This document shows positions 1 through 8,896 of a stretch of DNA of 31,986 nucleotides, in pieces. The stretch spans positions 1 through 31,986 of the forward strand of contig RPFO01002119.1 of the NCBI GenBank assembly GCA_009746045.1, read 5' to 3'. Source of the DNA: Mesostigma viride. Lineage: Eukaryota > Streptophyta > Mesostigmatophyceae > Mesostigmatales > Mesostigmataceae. The position numbers and the translations under genes are program-made. Under the pieces are notes generated by a model, which was not told the origin of the DNA, did no database searches, and was given only the letters and a program-made list of their open reading frames with translations. Positions within the stretch are counted from its first letter, which is position 1; every line of letters begins with the position of its first letter.

Positions 1-960
1 CGTTCAAGAATGTTCCCAAGCTGCACGCGGACATGAAACCGCGGGAGATTGACGAATGGGGGCGCATGTGGCAACAGCAGTATACCGTCTGGTGCAACCA
101 CCACAGTTGGGAACTTGCCACCTGCGATCTGATCCCGCATGTTGTCAACACCTGCATGGATCCTTCGGTGGTGAGCATCCTGAACTGTGAGAGCATCGCA
201 TCCCAGTCGTACCCGCAAACCGTGGAGGAGTTGATGGACGGGTGCGCCGCAAGTTGGTACCCCCAGACGCGGAGATCCACGAGCGACTCGCCTTCGGCAA
301 GCTGCGCCAGGGGACCACCCGTATCGCGAGTTTCTGTCCAAGTTTGAGTCCAGCGCCGCCTACCTGACCGACATGACCTGGTACGAGTACAAGATCAGGT
401 TCATTGAGGCACTCAGTCCCGAGCTGCAGGACGAGGTACTGAAGCACTACGCTGAGGTCCCTTGGGAGGAGTGGGACATCTTGAATATCCAGAGGTATCT
501 TCTGCAGGTGGCCGACGTCGTGGCTCGCGGGCGCGCACCATCGGTGCGTCGTTTCTTCCGATCAGGTCCCCCGCACGACGGCGAGGGGAACGAGGACTCC
601 CCCGATGACCTGGAGGACGGGAACGCTGACCATGGCCTCAACGCCATCGACGCGAGTAAAGCCCGTTGCTTCATGTGCTTTGAGGTGGGTCACCTCAGGC
701 GCGACTGCCCCAAACTCCGTAGCAGGCACGCTGGACGTGGCACGGGGGAGACCGAGCCCAGGTTTTCAGGCCCGGCGTTCGGCAGTCGCCCGGACTCCTC
801 CGGCCCAAGGGACAAGCCCCGCAACGCGGACGAGCGGGCGCCAGCAGGCCCGGCAGTTCACGACTCAGCACCAGCAGCCGCGGCCGCCAGCGATGAGTTC
901 TACCAAGGGCGTGCTGCGCGCGGTCAATGAGATCGAGGCTCATCGACTAGCCTCCGGACA
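1..960 (+). pseudogene. Ty3/gypsy-type gag remnant with zinc knuckle
   Basis: Broken capsid/nucleocapsid gene of a Ty3/gypsy-like retrotransposon. Two overlapping frames carry it: 33-347 holds the N-terminal part, and after a frameshift near 270-340 the reading continues at 373-930. The second part has the pattern usual in gypsy Gag (Y-x-F-x-x-K/R-F near WYEYKIRFIEALSPEL), then a CCHC zinc knuckle C-x2-C-x4-H-x4-C (CFMCFEVGHLRRDC, about 658-710) and a low-complexity Ala/Pro/Arg tail. The window starts inside the gene, so its true start is not visible. The family call rests on the zinc knuckle, the Gag-like core and the retropepsin fragment that follows at 1484. It is not capable of giving a full product as it stands. 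Confidence 0.75.
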
Positions 961-1009
961 GCGTGCGACCTTTGAGTCACCAGCAGTGGCCGGTTACGAG
1001 TTTGCCGCT

Positions 1010-1470
1010 GGGAAGTATACTATAATATATTATTATAAGTATATTTAACTAATAATTATATTTTTATAATATGTTCACTCCGGTGCGCTTTTCCAGTCCT
1101 AGTGGCTGGCCACCTTAGCCATTCTGAGAATGCCCACCTGTGTAGGGCAAGGGGGGGGTGTCTGTTTTGCCCCACATCTGTACCAAATACCAAGGGTGCA
1201 TTGGTCCTGCACAGTAGCAGGTCACCCTGTTATCATGATGTCAGTAGTACGAAGGGTGCATTGGTCCTGCACAGTAGCAGGTCACCCTGTTATCATGCTA
1301 TCAGCAGTAAGGGGGGTGTTTGGAATCATACACTGACCCCATGCATAGACGCCGTTGGCGGTAATGGGAAATTACTATTAGGCGTCTAGCACTAGTGGTT
1401 TTATATAGGGTACCGTTGGCGGTAATGGGATATTTTATATATGAGAATGTAATAATATATTCAGACACGG
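1010..1470. repeat. AT-flanked insertion made of ~60-bp repeats
   Basis: This stretch separates the gypsy gag remnant from the protease remnant and differs sharply from both in composition. It is bordered by AT-rich tracts (about 1018-1075 and 1425-1462) that share AATATATTATTA in inverted orientation, which could be degenerate terminal inverted repeats of a small non-autonomous DNA element. Inside are a 60-bp tandem duplication (1192 and 1252) and two copies of CCGTTGGCGGTAATGGGA (1352 and 1413, 61 bp apart). No coding potential is convincing. Exact borders and a target duplication could not be fixed. Confidence 0.45.
1192..1311. repeat. 60-bp tandem duplication
   Basis: Two copies begin at 1192 and 1252. 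The first 46 bases of each (AAGGGTGCATTGGTCC... to ...TTATCATG) are identical; the last 14 or so differ. Both copies contain TGCACAGTAGCA. Confidence 0.9.
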
Positions 1471-1483
1471 CCAACCAACCGTC

Positions 1484-1760
1484 ATGGATGTCAAGTTTTT
1501 GGTCGACACAGGCGCTTCCACGTCCTTCATCAACGCGGCACTGGTGCGCCGGCTGGGCTGACGCCCAGCCCCCACACCGGACGGCCGTGCATCTGACCCA
1601 CTCGGATGGTCGCCAACACCAATCGCCCGGTCTGGCAGATATCAAAGGTGTGCTGCAAGGCACCCCGTTCGACCTGGCTGCGACCATCGCACCGCTGGGC
1701 GCAGCGGACATCATCATTGGGCTCGACTTTGGACGCGCAGGATGTGGACATTCGCGTGCG
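1484..1760 (+). pseudogene. Retropepsin (aspartic protease) remnant of the gypsy element
   Basis: Reading from ATG 1484 gives MDVKFLVDTGASTSFINAAL, which holds the canonical retropepsin active site DTGAS, followed by a stop about 30 codons in. The second half appears in another frame (about 1605-1740) and contains AADIIIGLDF, matching the conserved I-I/L-G-x-D-F flap-side motif of retrotransposon proteases. At least one frameshift and one stop separate the halves. It lies in the expected gypsy place, downstream of gag, and belongs to the same dead element as the remnant at 1-960. Confidence 0.75.
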
Positions 1761-1869
1761 CCGGCGAGTGGTTTGGTTTCCCGATGGTTCCTTTTGGTGC
1801 CCTGACAGCGAGTATAGGGCACATAGCATTACACACGAGCGCCCGGCGGTCCAGCATCCTTGACTCCTT

Positions 1870-2600
1870 GGCAGTAATTGGACGATCGCGTGGACGCGTC
1901 GTCCCCGGGGGAAGGGGAGGGGTCGCAGAGCGTATGAAACCAGATGGCTACTAATAATACCATATACTTCTTTACTATACCTACCTTTTATATACTAAGT
2001 ACTTGTACTGGTCCACTACACTTCTTTATGATACCATACTCTTCTTAATTATATCTAGCTCCTGTATGATCGGCACGGTTCGGCTTTGGATCGAGCCGGC
2101 CATCTATGTAGGAATCCACCGCAGCCGCGCGTGGATCCGACGACCCTTCTACTGCCATGCCAGGGATCGATGCGCAGCCGCGCGTGGATCCGACGACCCT
2201 TCTACTGCCATGCCAGGGATCGATGCGCCAGCGTGCGGATATTATATATTTTCGATATTCTCTATTTTCTATATAATATATTTTCTCCATGATATATTCT
2301 CTATGGGATAATCTGCAGTGGTGGCGGGCTTGAACGGGTCGTCCCGAAGAGGACCACGTCAGGCACTCAGCACCGCATGTGCACATGGTCCTGGCCTTTT
2401 TGGACATGGGCTCACCGGATGCTTGATGATTCTACTACTAAGGCGTCCGTACCGAGGCATCTCCGCGTGGGATGCCGGATTCGGCAGCGAGTGCCAGCGA
2501 CCCCAGACTACGGCCTGACTGCACGTCGCGTCCCGCGTGACCAACGGACGCGGAGTCCCATGGCACGCGGCCAAGTATTATTATAGGGAGCCTTCCGGCT
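1870..2600. other. No recognised gene; AT-rich tracts and a 53-bp duplication
   Basis: I see no coding region here. GC-rich pieces alternate with AT-rich tracts (about 1950-2075 and 2235-2305), the latter full of ATAT and TATTCTCTAT words. Reverse transcriptase, RNase H and integrase of the gypsy element would be expected around here but are not recognisable, so the element seems internally deleted or replaced by other repeats. Confidence 0.6.
2121..2226. repeat. 53-bp perfect tandem duplication
   Basis: Units 2121-2173 and 2174-2226 both start GCAGCCGCGCGTGGATCCGA and end with GGGATCGATGC. The copies look identical, which implies a recent duplication inside otherwise decayed sequence. Confidence 0.9.
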
Positions 2601-4250
2601 GGCGGCTATGAGTCACGGCTCCCTGACTTCCTGGCGCGTGAGGGACGTGCTGGCTTCTCGTGCACCCACGTGATTAATTTCACTAGTGCGGCACGGTGCA
2701 TGGAGACGGCACGGTGCATGGAGGCTGTTGCAACCCCGATGCGACTGGGCGATCAGGCAGGGCGGAGCCTGTACTGAATCGTGGTCGGCCGGCAAACAGA
2801 TGTACAGCACCTTGTTGAATTGTCGGTAGCCAACCAATTGGCTACCCCGCCATTGAGTCGGCGCCTAGCTGGGTCAGGGAACTCCCGGGCTCGAGTACCC
2901 GTGCATGCAGAGCGCGCCGTGTCCGCCGCGACTGTCGGGAGTAAAGGCCCCCGGGGCTGCAAGCATATGCGGGCACGGTGCAGTTGCATGGCGACAGCAC
3001 GTACTGCCAGCAGTAGTGGTGGATGACCCAGCCGGTCGTGGTTGCACTGGTTGCACTGGTGCCGGTCGTGGTTGCATCAGAAGCCGGTGGCAGTGTCCGG
3101 TCATTGTCTCACCGCCTCAACAGTGCGCGTGCATGGTGCCGATGCCACATGATGTGGCGCTGTCGCCCCGCAGACTGCCGGTGTCCGAGTAACACCCGGT
3201 ATCACTGCATTGGGCCGGTACATCCGCTCTGAGCGGACCCGGCGCTGACGCGCGCTGAGCCATGGCAGAGCACTGAGGTACATGGGACGTGCGGGATCTG
3301 GCCGTCGAGGGCGAGTCACGGGGACTGTAGTAACGGCGACCCGAAACTGAGAGGCACTGAGGCAGGATCGAGCTGCCGGAGTCTGAGCGCCTAGTCACTG
3401 CCCGCGACCCTGTGCATGGCTACCATCGCGCAGTGTTCGCGTCCCTCCTGTGGGCTGAGCCCGGTAGGGAGTTGTTCCTTGCACCACTGGTGGAGGCCGA
3501 TCGAGCGTGATTTGCAAGTGGCTCGTGTCCGCGCGCCTACGAGGTTGCATGGATGAGGGACTCAGAGCAGGGCGTTCCATGTGCATGGCGGGCGGGCTGT
3601 GTGGGCTTCAAAACGTACTCTACCCCATGGCCATGCACTGGTACAGGGGTGGTGAGAGGCCTTCAAGCTTCGAGTGGGGGATGTGGCGATGCGCGGTGGG
3701 GACTGCATACATAGGGGCGTGTTTCTGTTGCGGGAATGGGGATCCTGGGCAAGACAGTCAAGCGGGGTGGACAGGCGGTGATCGGTCGTGCGCGGCATTG
3801 ACCCCGGTCCACGATCGCTGTATGTGCTTGAGCACCTGTGGGCTGGGCGCGATCGAGCCCGAGGAGCTCTTGTTGGGGACTGCGGGGTTGCTTCGGCCCT
3901 ACTCCATGAGCAGCACGGTGTCTTGCAGGGGCAACGTTACTGATACGACAGTTCCTGCAAGGCGTGTCACTCCCCGACATGCCTATAAGTGCCCGCGGGC
4001 ATTGCGGGCGCTATGCAGTTCACGTCGGCGGCCTCGAGCATCAAATGCATATGGGCCTGCGCAAACATCAACCGTGCTCTTGCTGCGCAGCAAGTGTCAC
4101 GGAGGGTGTGACTGCGAGCTGAGGAGTTTTCCCCCGCTTGCGGTGGAGTTCAGGCACATTGGCAGTAAGGAATGCGGGGACCGGCGACTGCTCCGGTCTA
4201 TGCACGTTGGCCGGAGTGGTGTTGTGCCTAAACTACTGCAGCTTCGTGGA
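2600..4250. other. No recognised gene; GC-rich sequence with scattered short motifs
   Basis: Long frames such as 3507-4349 give Cys/Arg-rich translations with no motif I recognise and overlap equally long antisense frames, as GC-rich non-coding DNA does. Short words recur: GCACGGTGCATGG (twice near 2692-2721), GGTTGCACTGGTTGCACTGG (near 3040) and GTGCATGG elsewhere. This is probably decayed repeat DNA. Confidence 0.55.
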
Positions 4251-4260
4251 GGAGTTGGCA

Positions 4261-4475
4261 GGGCGCACTCCAGTGGACACGCTGGGGCCCTGCTAGTTTT
4301 GGTATTAACGTGCCATATTATCCAAGTTTCCGGTGTTGATCGACTTTGACTGTTTCCTGCGCTGGATAGAGACGGCGGGGCGCACTCTAGTGGACACACT
4401 AGGGCCTTGCGGGCACCTGCATGCGTTCGCAGGTGCAGGGGAGGCGCACTCTAGCGGCCACGCTAGGGCTTCCCC
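4261..4475. repeat. Three dispersed hairpin repeats (CGCACTCyAG family)
   Basis: Three related copies begin with CGCACTC at 4264 and 4381 and CGCACT at 4445. Each folds to a short hairpin: CCAGTG-GACA-CGCTGG, CTAGTG-GACA-CACTAG and CTAGCG-GCCA-CGCTAG. The stem bases change while pairing is kept (one G-T wobble in the first). Function is unknown. Confidence 0.75.
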
Positions 4476-5280
4476 CTCTATACAGCCACTCCAGCGGCGG
4501 CCAGGGACGGCCACGTTGCATGGTCGGTTGGCTCACGGCGCGCCTGTATTTGAGAGGACGCGTACAGCTGTCGGTAGTGAGGCGATGGATCAGATTCTTC
4601 TGGTGCACGCCCTCGCTTCTGAGCATGGGGCCTGCACTGCATGCTGTGCCTCACCGTCGTCGACGCTAGTAGTACTTCTTAATCGTCATGTGATTACGCG
4701 CATCAGTCGCGCTGTAAGGCTGGGTTTCGGCTGGACGGGATACATGACTGGCCACCTCGTCGGCCGGATCATAAAGTTGTATGCACCTGGAAAAATATTC
4801 CCTCCTGCTGACAGTCCCGATTGGCTATATAAAGAGTTGCCCTTGCGTGGCAAGTCTGGGGGGACCTGGTTTCACTGGCCCGTTGGTGCACAAGGGCTGG
4901 GACATAGTACCCCTATGGTCAACATTTCATCAAGTTTGAGGCTGCTCAGGGCTGGTTGCGCGGGATTACATGGACTGTGCATTATTATGTGGATGGGATA
5001 GGGCAAGCGGTGGCGCCCCCTAAGGTGGCTCCAGTGGATGGGCGCGTCAACAACGGCGGTCGCTGAGATGGTTGTGAGAGTTTTATGACGGATGGCGGAA
5101 TGATCCTGTCATCCTGTTCCATGCTACTACGTCAGGGTTGGTCCTGTGTATCAACCTCTAGAGGAATTGGTATTACTAACCCGCGGGTGAACCGGGGTTG
5201 GGACATAGTACTCTTATAGTAGCGTAGCTTACTCAATGTTTCCTTTCTATCTCTTGTACGGTAGGGACTACCGACCCCCG
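4476..5280. other. No recognised gene; possible LTR or leader remnant
   Basis: It holds the isolated TATA-like box at 4826 and two diverged copies of a roughly 28-bp word about 300 bp apart: GGGCTGGGACATAGTAC near 4895 and GGGTTGGGACATAGTAC near 5195. The open frame 4333-5001 running into it has no recognisable domain. Confidence 0.4.
4826..4833 (+). promoter_or_regulatory. Possible TATA box
   Basis: TATATAAA within TTGGCTATATAAAGAG. The setting resembles an RNA polymerase II core promoter, perhaps of a decayed LTR, but no gene downstream can be recognised, so this rests on the motif alone. Confidence 0.3.
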
Positions 5281-5282
5281 TG

Positions 5283-5826
5283 GGGGGGGGAGGAGTGTTA
5301 CGTCCCGGCCCTTTTGGACGGACGTAACAATGGAATAAATTATGTAGTTTGACTTGTTGTCATAGTCCGTAGGACTTTGGGACTCATTTCGGGGCTTAAT
5401 TTGGGAATTGTCCCTTGGTCAGGACTTTTGTATGGAACTATGACAGTTTGTGTGATTCGGACCAGTTATTTTGGGCCTAGGTTGTTGTATGCGTGTATCT
5501 TCTAGGGGCCGGTGCAGTCGCGCCGCGCTGCGTACTTTATAGCTAGTTGAGATATTGTACTCATGCGTGGATTCTGTAGGCGAGGGTCGATGTCGACCCG
5601 AGGATCTTGTGTGGACTGCATGCTTTAGAAGGTCGGCGCCATGTCGGCGCCCCTTGCCAGCGTAGTGGCAGACCTAGGTGAAATTGGTCCGAGGGCGAGA
5701 GTCTCGTCCTCTTGGTTTGATGAATGATACATAAGTGCGAATACGCCTACACAATAAACCTGGGGCAACTATCCATTTGTAATTGGTATTGCTAGCCATT
5801 ATAAGTGTGTATTAATTAGCTTGGCA
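5283..5826 (+). repeat. Polypurine tract and LTR of the Ty3/gypsy element
   Basis: A purine run (GGGGGGGGAGGAG, ending 5295) is followed directly by TGTTACGTCC, the way a 3' LTR follows its polypurine tract, so the LTR start is placed at 5296. The first 40 nt hold a perfect 10-bp inverted repeat, TGTTACGTCC ... GGACGTAACA. An AATAAA lies near 5752. The right end is not proven: LINE coding sequence resumes by about 5827, and a terminal CA at 5825-5826 would suit an LTR of about 530 bp. No second copy is in the window to test this. Confidence 0.6.
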
Positions 5827-6195
5827 CCGACGATGTGGACACCCGCATCGGCCTTGCCTGGGCCAAGCTCCGTTCGCTCACACCCTACTGGCGCTCGAAG
5901 GGCCTGAACGGGCACCGCAAGCGCATGCTCTTCAAGGTCCTCGTCCTCACGGTGCTCACGTATGGCGCCGAGGCGTGGACCCTCCCCCCCAAGCTGACAG
6001 CTCGGCTCGACGGCACAGTTTACAGGATGCTCCGGCAGGTAGGTTTTTCCGAGCGTCCGCCATCAGAGTCTCTGTATCATGGCATGCCTCGTGTTTCGGA
6101 CGAGATTAGACAGCGTAGGATAGCATTTGTAGGACACCTTGCACGCACCAGCCAGGTCGACACCACCCTTGGTCTGGCCGGCCCCCAGCGGCTTG
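5827..6195 (+). pseudogene. LINE reverse transcriptase, C-terminal fragment
   Basis: The frame read from about 5823 to 6195 gives DTRIGLAWAKLRSLTPYW, then VLTVLTYGAEAWTL, then RQRRIAFVGHLART. This succession (RIGLAWAxxxxL, LxYGAExW, RRRxxxxGHxxR) marks the segment after the catalytic palm of many non-LTR retrotransposon reverse transcriptases. The catalytic part is absent: the fragment begins next to the gypsy LTR and ends where the family-1 LTR starts at 6196. It was the landing site for element 1, and the rest of the LINE should lie beyond the right edge of the window. It is a truncated copy, not a working gene. Confidence 0.8.
6191..6195. repeat. Predicted left target-site duplication of element 1 (GCTTG)
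   Basis: Element 2 shows that this family duplicates 5 bp. GCTTG is the 5 bp just before LTR A. The right copy would lie outside the window, so this is a prediction. Confidence 0.5.
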
Positions 6196-6896
6196 AGTTA
6201 ACGCCAAGCGCATTGGCGTGATCCTGATTCGGCATATCTCTACGATTCCAGCGGCACCGGAACGAGTTCATTCCGACAAGTATCAAGAAAGTTATGGCGT
6301 TCCGACTTCCCGGTCGCGCGCGAGCGCGAGCCGGCTGTTCTTCTAAGTCGGACGTGAATATTTGCCGACGACATATGGGGTCGACAGTAATTCCTGGGCT
6401 GACAGGAATTAGGTGCTGTACCTACGACGGTATTGGATTAATACGTCGTACGCAGGAAATAGGAACCTTAACCTGTGGTCTGTTGGTACCGCAGGCCTAG
6501 TCCTGGACTTCTAGGTGCAGATGCAATAATCACTGTGGTGACTGTACTCTGTGGTCACTGTGCCTGTATGGAAGACCTACTGTATAGGAAGTGGGCGCTG
6601 TACAGGTAGTGAATACTGTACCGGGGGTGTTATTACTGAGCAGGCCTCCTAGGCTGCTCAGGACTAGCAAGCACAGTGCACAAGTATATAAACAATAGGC
6701 CAGTGCCAATTGGGCATATCTCTTGCGAGCCCGCCTCACGTGTTTTGCCTTGACTTGGCAAGCGCGTGTACAAGCCTCAAGTGTGTGAGCGCTGTAACAT
6801 TATCCAATTTTAACAAAGCTCCGTTTCCAACCATATTCACACATTGCTGCATTGCAACCATATCCTTCACATTGCGTTTGCTAGGAACGTTTAACT
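6196..6896 (+). repeat. LTR A, 5' LTR of element 1
   Basis: 701 bp, starting AGTTAACGCC and ending TTTAACT, so the ends form a short inverted repeat (AGTTAA/TTAACT) instead of the usual TG/CA. The boundaries are set by comparison with LTR C, which ends at a target duplication. Near the start ACGCCAA (6201-6207) and TTGGCGT (6213-6219) form a perfect hairpin. It contains a TATA box at 6685. A 68-aa frame inside it recurs in every LTR copy simply because the DNA does. Confidence 0.9.
6685..6692 (+). promoter_or_regulatory. TATA box of LTR A
   Basis: TATATAAA in CACAAGTATATAAACAATAG, about 210 bp before the LTR end. The same site occurs at 15337 (LTR B) and 22663 (LTR C). Transcription would be expected to begin about 25-30 bp further on, near 6715; this is inferred. 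Confidence 0.65.
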
Positions 6897-6989
6897 CAAA
6901 TTACAACCAGTCTCAGCGGAACGGCCAGGAGGGTCGTTGCCGGTTGCGGTGTGCAGCGTTGACGATGCGAGGAGCTCGTCCGGTGGTGA

Positions 6990-7910
6990 ATGGTGCAGGA
7001 AGAACAACGGCAGCAGGATTTCCGGTTTCGGCAGTCTGCTGGGGGTTCGATTTCGCCTGAATTGCGTCGTGTCGTTCGGGATCTATCTTTATTGCTTGCA
7101 GATCGTCCGCCTGTTAATCGCAGCTTCGTGCAATTCGTCGACGACCAGGTCGAAGATTGGGAGCGAATTCTGCGGCACGTACAAACCATCGTCATTCCGG
7201 AGCACCGGAGCATCGACGACCTCGAGCAGGAGCTTCACGGTTTGGTCGGCATCCAGACGGTGATTACAGCAGTAGCTGAGCGAGTGCGTGCGGAGTTGGC
7301 GGCAAGGCGTGGCGAGGTTGCGGAGGCAGCTGGCGCAGTGCGACACGAGTTTGTACCGACAGCAGCGGGTGCGGGTTTACCACGTACTTTCGCAGGCGTC
7401 ATCGGCGACGAGGGTGTTGCAGCGGGGCCAGTTAGGCGTGAACGACGCGGAGCGGAGCATCACAGGCGGCTTGCAGAGGTCGGGGCGACAGCGGAAGCCA
7501 TCACCGGAGGACAGCGCGCGGCAAGAGTCGGCAGGTTTCCGGAGCGAGCAAGAGTTCCTTTTCAGGAACTGCCCCAGCCCCTTCGCGTTCGTGTGACGCG
7601 TTGGGAAGAGTTTGCACCTCTTGGGTACGATAGTGACCTTGAGGTGGGAGCAGGGGGTGTCGCTGGGCTAGGCGACGAGACACTTGGCGACCACGAGGTG
7701 CCAAGATACAATCCGCGGGGTGCCAACGACGGGTTGTCACCTGTCTACTATACCAACGGTGACGATTCAGTCATCGCGGGCCGACAGCGGGTCGACGACG
7801 GCGCAGCGGGGAGCAGGGTGCCAGAGCTGATTGTGGTGAGCGACAGCGACGACGACAGCGACAAGGAGAACCAGGGCGCGCCTGGGGCCAGCCGTGGTGG
7901 TCTTGCCTGA
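6990..7910 (+). CDS. ORF1 of element 1, extra protein upstream of gag
   Basis: A 306-aa open frame, first ATG 6990, 93 nt after the LTR. I do not recognise the family. Residues about 1-110 look mostly helical (SPELRRVVRDLSLLLADRP, DDLEQELHGLVGIQTVI, VAERVRAELAARRGEVAEAA), followed by a basic, disordered middle and an acidic end. The last 30 residues contain LIVVSDSDDDSDKENQ, which looks like a SUMO-interacting motif next to casein-kinase-type acidic serines, plus a KEN tripeptide. Element 2 carries a homologue with frameshifts; the middle third reads differently in the two copies, so either could hold the original frame. Element 3 has an ORF in the same position with a similar helical N-terminal part. 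An ORF upstream of gag is known in plant Ogre/Tat elements, though no homology to those is claimed. Confidence 0.6.
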   Translation: MVQEEQRQQDFRFRQSAGGSISPELRRVVRDLSLLLADRPPVNRSFVQFVDDQVEDWERILRHVQTIVIPEHRSIDDLEQELHGLVGIQTVITAVAERVRAELAARRGEVAEAAGAVRHEFVPTAAGAGLPRTFAGVIGDEGVAAGPVRRERRGAEHHRRLAEVGATAEAITGGQRAARVGRFPERARVPFQELPQPLRVRVTRWEEFAPLGYDSDLEVGAGGVAGLGDETLGDHEVPRYNPRGANDGLSPVYYTNGDDSVIAGRQRVDDGAAGSRVPELIVVSDSDDDSDKENQGAPGASRGGLA

Positions 7911-8012
7911 GTGGTAACACTTGGCACTTTCCTTTCTTGTTCAGTAGCTTATATTGCTTTAATTACTGCTTGGCCACTTGGCTGGCTGTAGCAGATCTGA
8001 ACAGAAGCCATC
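7911..8012 (+). promoter_or_regulatory. ORF1-gag gap with splice-acceptor-like tract
   Basis: Directly after the ORF1 stop comes ACTTTCCTTTCTTGTTCAG (AG at 7943-7944), a pyrimidine tract ending in CAG like a 3' splice site. It is unchanged in element 2 (AG 16584-16585), and element 3 has TAATTTTCTTCTGCAG in the same place. Stops in all frames separate ORF1 from gag, so gag needs splicing, reinitiation or another route. No strong donor was found in the family-1 leader. Confidence 0.4.
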
Positions 8013-8841
8013 ATGAGTGAGGGTGCTATCAACCAACAAGCGGGCTTTATGGGCTTCGCGCGGCGCGGCGCTGGAATGGATGTACGAGATGGACGCGATG
8101 GACGCGGTGGACGCGATGGACGCGGGGACGGCCAGGCGCTGGGAGACCAGGCTGAGGTGCCAGATAATCAGAGCCAAGGATCGCAGGGCGGTCAGAACGC
8201 GCCAGCCGCAGATCAAGCGGCGCCTAAGCGACCGACGGTGGCTGAGGGGTACGCGGTGCTAGGCCAGTTTCAGTCCATCAAGGACAATTGGCAGCCCCGA
8301 GATGCTGAGAGGATGTTAGAGGACATGAACTTGTACACGGAGATATACACCGGGGACAAGCTTCGCATCCTAGCGTCTAGTGCCAGTACATAAGGCAGTC
8401 GGCGAGGCGGCTGTTCAAGTTTGTTCGGGAGCGACACGCGGCGGGGGACACCTGGGCGGCGTTTATGACGCGACTCAGGGTGTTCCTGAGTGACAAGAGG
8501 ACCATAGATGGGTCCCACCTGAAGCAAGAATACCTGGACTACAAGCCCATCAAGGGGCAGCTAGTGGTCCACGCCTTTGAAGACTTCGTCAAGCTGAGGG
8601 AGGACGCCATGGCCAAGGGCTTCTTCGTCGCAGATCGGATGGCCATGGGCGACTTTCTCAAGTCGCTGCAGCTGGATCCGGTCACCATGGATAATGTGAC
8701 CATCCACATGCGACAGGTCCATGGCTGGGCAGCCATGACGGACCAGTTGTATGAGTGTTTCAGCGGCAAGTACGTGGGTGGTAAGCGCCCTCGTCAAGGT
8801 GACGAGGAGGCCGCTGAACCTACGGTTAACCCATAAATGGT

Positions 8842-8896
8842 ACTGGTACCTATTTCTAGTTACCAGTTTTACTGGTAACTAGAAATAGGTACCAGT
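8842..8896. repeat. 26-bp perfect inverted repeat at the transposon's left end
   Basis: Arms 8842-8867 and 8871-8896 are perfect reverse complements around a TTT loop (ACTGGTACCTATTTCTAG... / ...CTAGAAATAGGTACCAGT). A related 26-nt copy, ACTGGTCCCTATTTTTAGTC..., lies at 10537-10562, and the right end from 10886 is a further diverged version. They may be transposase-binding sites. Confidence 0.85.

Noticed and set aside
1192-1430. CRISPR-like array from ~60-bp spaced repeats
   Set aside because: Only two copies per set, repeats longer than spacers, and a eukaryotic transposon context.
3507-4349. 280-aa open frame
   Set aside because: Cys/Arg-rich translation without motifs, with long antisense frames over the same DNA; typical of GC-rich non-coding sequence.
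4333-5001. 222-aa open frame near the TATA-like box
   Set aside because: It starts in the hairpin-repeat zone, has no recognisable domain and crosses the TATA-like site itself.
6294-6500. A 68-aa frame (MAFRLPGRARARAGCSSKSD) found at 6294, 14949, 22275 and 23832
   Set aside because: It recurs only because it lies in the four copies of the same LTR; no start context or domain supports a protein.
7908-8012. Readthrough from ORF1 into gag, since both start in the same frame
   Set aside because: In-frame TAG and TGA lie in the gap in addition to the ORF1 stop, so readthrough cannot join them.
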